Below are positions 58,663 through 64,000 of a DNA stretch of 64,000 bases, piece after piece; the stretch's first letter is position 1, and every line of letters begins with the position of its first letter. The position numbers were made by a program, and so were the translations under genes. Origin of the DNA: Agroathelia rolfsii. Taxonomy: Eukaryota > Basidiomycota > Agaricomycetes > Amylocorticiales > Amylocorticiaceae. Under the pieces are notes generated by a model. It saw nothing but the letters and a program-made list of their open reading frames with translations. It searched no databases and was not told the DNA's origin. The stretch is from NCBI GenBank assembly GCA_018343915.1, contig JABRWF010000005.1, positions 1,337,001 to 1,401,000 on the forward strand, written 5' to 3'.

Positions 58663-60223
58663 TGTCATGGGTTGATCCTATGATTATTTTGTTAAGCTAA
58701 TTTTTCTCTATTTTCTACTATTTTTCTTGATTTTTTATCTTTTGATTTGAGTACATAGGCTTTATTTCTTTATTTTTGGTTTCTTGTTGCATTGTTTATA
58801 TGGTACTATACTTCATTTGGGTATACTTCTAAATCTTCTAATGTACATCATTGATTTGCTTCTCCTATCCTTGATGCTTCTTTCATCTTTGATTTCTTCC
58901 CACACTATACTTCTGTTCTAACTCCTCTGATTCTTTTTTTTTCCTTGCTTCTATTTCTCTTGATGTGGAGTTAAGAACTATTCTTAGAGTACTTGTAAAC
59001 AGTATATAGAGGCCTGCCCTTGAGACCTTTGCAATCCAGCTTGACCACCTTTTGCCCTCTATATCACTCTTGTCAGGGCATAGCTAGAAGCCATGACCAA
59101 CCACTCTAAATAACCATAAAAGGGGGGGGGGGTAAGGAGTAATGAGAAGGTGGTGGGAAACTAAGAAATATAACATAGTGGGAATACCCCTAGCAAGGGC
59201 TAATAAATGTCAATCATCATAGAACTTTACATACCTGTGCCCCTAATAGAGCAGGCTTTTGGGATATCCTATCCCTCACTGATTATTAGAGCCCACAGGC
59301 TTTCCTAAGTGCATAGACAAAGAACATAAGCCAGAGTGAGCTAGCATCATCATTACTAAGTCATAAGAAAGTAAAAGAGTGGATTGAGCAAAGAACACTG
59401 AGTGGTAAACAGAGTGGTCTAAACTAGAGAGGTATTCTCTAGGACAGCCAGCCTTAAGTATGTACATGAACTATACAGTACCTGAGTCTCAATATTAAAG
59501 AGGAGCATGAAAGTGCAGCCACATCAGCCACAAAGTGAAGAAATAAAGATATATACAGTAAAATGCAAAACTAAGGAGATCAACCAAGAGATAAGAAGAT
59601 CAGAATAGAAAATAAGGTAAAGGAATAGTACCAAATAGACCCTAAAAAGTAAGATCTTGATCCAAGAAGAATTGCAAGTATAGTAAGCAAGATACTAATC
59701 CACAAAATAAAATAAAATGATGAAAAATCAAAGGAAGTGAAAAATTCAAAAGATCAACCCCTGACAACTCTCACTCATATCTGAAGTTTCTTCCCCCACT
59801 TTCTTTCTTGTGTGTTTTACCCCCCCCCATTATCATCTTTATTGTTATACCTGGACCCCAAGGTTAAGGGGATATGCTATGACTCCATGCTCTAAGGGAG
59901 TATAAAACTGAGTAAAGCTATGCATGTGTCACTAGGATGTGTAAATATAGACTCCTAGGATAAGAGAGTATAAAGAATTATGTCAAGGCTGAAGACAGTA
60001 TGTCCTACCTAGTAAAGGACTTTAAGAATACCAGTGATTGTATGTTGCATGGAAGCCTCTATGAAACAGTGGGAGACCTTGCCTCTAGGTCTTTAAACAT
60101 GAGTTGCACCTCCCTGCTGGGGGAGCTTAAAGATATCAGTTATACCCCCCCCTATTTGTTTCTGGCCCTTCTAGGCTAGGCATCTTAGGGTTATGTTGGT
60201 TAAGTCATAAGTGTCCTATGACA
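58663..60223 (+). repeat. Solo LTR-D interrupted by LTR-B
   Basis: TGTCATGGGTTGATCC to GTGTCCTATGACA with perfect AACAC duplications (58658-58662 and 60224-60228). LTR-B is nested at 59071-59766. Confidence 0.92.
59071..59766 (-). repeat. Solo LTR-B
   Basis: 696 bp, TGTCAGGGCATAGC to GATCAACCCCTGACA with perfect ACTCT duplications. Contains a G run (GGGGGGGGGG) near 59,125. Confidence 0.92.
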
Positions 60224-60755
60224 AACACCACTTAATAGACCCACCTTAGGCATTGCAGAAGTCTTACCACAAGAACTAGCCTTAGCAGCTGGTATATCTT
60301 GGGGAGAAGAAAAGAAAGTCATTCTTGCAAATGCATGGGATCAAGCAGATAATCATACTAAAGGTTTACTTTGAGGATGTATAAATGAAACTTGGGCAAA
60401 CATTTTAATGACTGAAGAAACAGCATCTAAAATGTGGAAAAAGATATTTGAAGCTACTAAAGCTTAAAGACTAGTAGAAGGTTAAAGATACCATACTGAA
60501 TTCTACTTATACAGAATTAGAATAGAAAAATCAATGGCTACACAAATTTCCAAAATGCAAGAGATCCAAACCAGAGTAAATGCCACAGGATTATCAATTG
60601 GTGAAAAAGATTTTATATCTTGTATTAGAGAAATCCTACCAGACACATATAGAATAATCTAGGGAAGCATTCTCAGAGTAGTGGGAGGATATGAAAAAGC
60701 TACAATTAACTTAGTCTGTAGAGAACTCCAACAAGAACAAACTATAAGGGAATCT
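60224..60755 (+). pseudogene. Copia-2 gag core, middle segment
   Basis: RPTLGIAEVLPQELALAAGI, VILANAWDQADNHTKGLL, ETWANILMTEETASKMWKKI, ATQISKMQEIQTRVNATGLS and GEKDFISCIREILPDTYRI. Matches the minus copy. Scattered stops (for example QxLxEG region). Confidence 0.8.
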
Positions 60756-62645
60756 TGTCATGGGTACACCCAGACTCCCCTAATCTTTCTTTATTTTCCT
60801 GTATTTTTCTTGTATTTTTACAATTTTTCTTGGACTTTCTACACATTATTTATTTATAATAGACAGCCTAGGATAATTGGTTATAGAGTACTTAGTTATA
60901 TGACCGGCCATCATTGTGTTAAAAGTTAGTGGTAATGGTGTAATGTAGACTACTTGTAATCTACTAGTTACCTATTTAAAAGACAACTAACTTACTTGTT
61001 TGAAAAGTTAATGGTCTGTTGTGTTATAGGTTTAAAGGCAATAAAACCTATTTGTGAAAGCGATTAGTAACTCTGTTACACCTAAGATAAGACTATAGCC
61101 AGTATCCCTTTGAGACTACCTACTTGTTTCCCTTTAGGAAAGGCTTGTTGTCTTGTCTTGTAGACTTTGTAAGTCTAGGGTGAAGTTAGTACTCTAGGAG
61201 CTAGTCTTGTAGACTATTTAACTCACTATTTTCGAGTGAAATAACTTGTCATTTTCAGCCAAATTTGCTGGTGCTTATATAATACAAAATATTCTAATTT
61301 CTACAAGATTAGTAAGCCAATCCTGTGCTTATCTAATCCGCTTAGTAAGAAGGGTTGCTTACAAATCAGCTTATAAATCAGCTTAGTAATATTCCTATTT
61401 GCTGAATAATATGCTTAGTAAGCAATCTGTATGCTTAGTAAGTAATTTGTATAGTATTAGTAAGTGAAAATGTCTATTGATCTCAATATCCTATTATTAG
61501 ATCTGTATTAGTAATATTTTATAAATATTACTAATATTATGAATTTGCTTAGTAAATATTTTGGTGATTTATAAGCAAGGATCTAGGGTGTGAAAAATCA
61601 ATTAGTAATATTCATAATGATTATTTAGAAATGAATATTTAAATGGAATTGTTTAATATTTATGAAAAGATATTCATAAATGATAAAGTCAAGTGACTTC
61701 AGATATGATAATCTTATCTCTGATGAGATTAGATATAATGAAATATTGAAAATATTAAATAAAAGAATATATGCATATTATTTCAATGAATATATGCATG
61801 TAAAGAATTGTTAATATCTCAACAATGAACGGTTGTAAAATCATGAAATAAATAATCATGTATGATATGATGTTAGATGATTATTTGAAGTATTCATTGG
61901 AATTATTGGAAAGATATAAAGCCTGTAAATATTCAATCTTTCAACACATTGTACCTTTGTACTAGTACCTATTAGTAAACAGAGTCTAGACCCTTCTAGT
62001 TCCTTCCAAGTCTAGACTCTTGATCAATCAGCTAATGATGCAATAATTGCACCATCATGCTCAGTCATCCATTTATACTATATTTAGCATTCCTTTCTAT
62101 TTCTGTCTCTGTACACAGACTATTCAGAAGCGCACAGACCACCCCTAAAACTTATATAAGGACCCTGTAACACTCCCTGAAGGCCTTAGCTTTGACCTTT
62201 TGCCTTCAGGTGAGTAAATAAGTATGTATCTCTCTCTTTACTATTTACTAATATATTTGCCTTCAGGCTCATTGTCCTAGCCCTCTCACCCTTGCCCTCC
62301 CTTTGTGCCTTGTCAGTCTAAGGGTTATATAAGGACCTAAGCAAGCTATAGAATAGGCTGTATTGCCTGTCTTCCCTCTCTATATTAAGTCCCTTAATAA
62401 ATCAGGGCAAAGTATGACTTAGGATTGTTACCCTCTAAGAAAGAATCTAAGTATCTCAGAGTGTTTAGCACTCCCTTCTTTACTAAGCAAGTAGTAACAA
62501 GTCATTAGCCAACAGTAGCCTTTGGTGGAAAGTCTTCTAGACTTGGAGTACACCTTTGGGACCTAGTAGCGGTACATTGTTCTATTTGTGGTGTGGGTAG
62601 GGGTTACCTCTGTTATTTAGATAGTCAAGAGTGTAAGCCTTGACA
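60756..62645 (+). repeat. Solo LTR-A interrupted by LTR-C
   Basis: TGTCATGGGTACACCC to AAGCCTTGACA with perfect AATCT duplications (60751-60755 and 62646-62650). LTR-C is nested at 60917-61946. Confidence 0.92.
60917..61946 (-). repeat. Solo LTR-C
   Basis: 1,030 bp, TGTTAAAAGTTAG to AATCTTTCAACA with perfect CATTG duplications (60912-60916 and 61947-61951). Confidence 0.9.
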
Positions 62646-64000
62646 AATCTCTTTATATAGGAAAAACTCATAGTCAATCTCACATGTCTAAAGGCCAGCA
62701 AAAATTCAAAAGAAAATTCAAAGGCCAAGGCAAAACCCACAATCAGCAATAGCAAAGTAATAAAAACTATTGCAAAAAGTGTGGAAAATATGTTAAACAT
62801 ACTGAAGCTAAACATATGGATAACTAGAAACCTCTAAATCATCCTAACAAAGGAAAGAAACCTCAAAAGGGAAAATCCAAAACAAACCAATCAAATGATG
62901 ATTATCAAGAGGATGACTTTTCAGACTTAGACATCACTAAATCCCAGTCTATGTATCAATCTGAAAAAGTTCAAGAGGATGAATTCCATTATCTTATTGA
63001 TTCTGGAACTAGTCACTACTTAACCTTTGATATCAAAGACTTCTTTTTGTATAAAATTTTCCCAGAAAATAAAATCAAATACATAATAATATCTAATGGT
63101 ACTAAACTCCCTATTAAAGGAATAGATACTATCAAAATCAAACATGTTGATTCCAGTAAAAAGATACATATTCTAGATATCTCAAATATGAGATATATTC
63201 CGGACACCAAAGAAAGATTACTCTCACCTCAACAAATATCCCAAAAAACAAATGGATATTGGGTGATTAGACAATCTGGAAAGATCATGGAATTAATCAT
63301 CAATAAGAAAAAGATGCTAAGCACATATATCAATCAAAATAACAATTTTGAGCTTAGAGGAAAAATTACTCAAAGCAAATATACCATGTCTCTACTCACC
63401 AAAGATGAAATACCATATAATCTAATACACCAAAGATTTGCTCATGCAAATAAAGATGCAATTTTGCATATACCATCAAGTATAGCAGGTGGACCAAGTG
63501 ATATTAGAGCTACTACTGAAGAAACTTGTGAAGGATATGCAAAAGCAAAGTCAATTAAAGCACCTCACCCTCTATCTCTAGACCATGCAATACATCCAAA
63601 TGATATAGTTCACTCGGATGTTTACACATTACCAATAAATACTATAAGAAGTAACATTAAATATACTGTAGTCTTCCTAGACAATGCTACTTTATATTGT
63701 ACAATGTATTTCTTATCATCAAAAAACCAAGTCCTTAAAGCATTTAAGAAATATATAAACTAGTTAGAAAGACAATCTGAAAGAAAGCTACGTATATTCA
63801 GATCTAATAGAGGAGGAGAATTTATGTCTAAAGAATTCCAAGTATATCTTGATCAATCAGGAATTGCTTATGAAACATCTATTCTTCATACACATCAGCA
63901 AAATAGTAGAGCTAAAAGAGTTCAAAGAACTATTCATGAAAAAGCTGAAGCCATGAGAAAACATGCTGGAATGAAAGATGGTTTTTGGAAAGCATCCATG
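62646..64000 (+). pseudogene. Copia-2 gag finger, protease, pre-integrase and integrase (cut by window end)
   Basis: After the finger region (CKKCGKYVKHTEAKHMDN, stop) a 270-codon frame from 62,951 carries the intact protease motif LIDSGTSHYLTF, then LIHQRFAHANKDAILHIP, EETCEGYAKAKS and the integrase core HPNDIVHSDVYTLP. One zinc Cys is lost (CEGYAK, versus CEECAK in the minus copy). The core acid in FRSNRGGEF is Asn instead of Asp, and LDNATLY replaces LDDATLY. Continues past the window edge. Confidence 0.85.

Larger units (their letters stand above)
54086..64000 (+). mobile_element. Copia-2: Ty1/copia retrotransposon, plus copy (runs off the window)
   Basis: 5' LTR 54086-54968, tRNA-type primer site, extra coiled-coil frame, gag, protease and integrase in order, the last cut by the window end. 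Solo LTR-E, LTR-D (with LTR-B) and LTR-A (with LTR-C) are nested within it. Its internal sequence matches the minus copy in inverted orientation. Confidence 0.88.

Noticed and set aside
24000..64000. Possible CRISPR arrays or satellite repeats among the many short repeated words.
   Set aside because: The repeats are dispersed LTR copies with 5-bp target duplications, not evenly spaced direct repeats, and the organism is a fungus.
24000..64000. tRNA or rRNA genes in the repeat region.
   Set aside because: No cloverleaf or A/B-box pair was recognised by eye. The GGTTATGAGCCC word is a primer site, not a tRNA gene.

Overview
The window has two very different halves. Positions 1 to about 23,960 are a compact, intron-rich nuclear gene block of a fungus. 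Introns are mostly 50-75 bp, with GT-AG ends and CTRAC-like branch points. The protein sequences (a tropomyosin of about 161 residues, an ATP synthase alpha gene with eight introns, a P5A ATPase, MSH4) look most like Agaricomycete Basidiomycota. That is a judgement from family knowledge, not a search, and I cannot name the species.

Gene block, left to right: methionine-R-sulfoxide reductase (-), meiotic MutS homolog MSH4 (+), mitochondrial ribosomal protein bL21m (-), ATP synthase alpha (+), a UPF0662/DUF2408 (Cub1-type) protein (-), tropomyosin (+), PRP40 splicing factor (-), mitochondrial enoyl reductase ETR1 (+), an alpha-type p24 cargo receptor (-), ribosome biogenesis factor RPF1 (+) and the ER P5A ATPase SPF1 (+). 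The first ten genes alternate strictly in strand, so they form divergent pairs with short shared promoters and convergent pairs with short shared 3' regions. All are housekeeping or meiosis genes, and all look intact once introns are removed. Notable gene structures are an 8-nt microexon inside the Walker A motif of MSH4, a GC-AG intron in the same gene, and an SPF1 start codon that appears to be split by an intron.

From about 23,960 to the end (40 kb) I see no host gene. This half is AT-rich, poor in CpG and built almost wholly of nested LTR retrotransposons and solo LTRs. I resolve several LTR families, named here A to H for convenience. A is an 856-bp LTR of a chromodomain Gypsy element. 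B, D and G occur only as solo LTRs. E and F are relatives of A. C is about 1 kb and related to the LTR of a Ty1/copia element. H is an unassigned LTR-like block. Sixteen insertions have recognisable 5-bp target duplications. The deepest nest has five levels: solo LTR-D > full Gypsy-A element > LTR-B > LTR-C > LTR-A. Two copies of one copia element lie in opposite orientation (42.3-50.8 kb minus, 54.1-64 kb plus, the second cut by the window end) and form a large imperfect inverted repeat.

All elements are decayed. Differences between copies are mostly C-to-T/G-to-A transitions, and these have removed catalytic residues of protease, integrase, reverse transcriptase and the Gag zinc knuckle. 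This suggests methylation- or RIP-like deamination. Two priming strategies can be read: the Gypsy family looks Tf1-like (self-priming), while the copia primer site matches an internal fragment of initiator-methionine tRNA.
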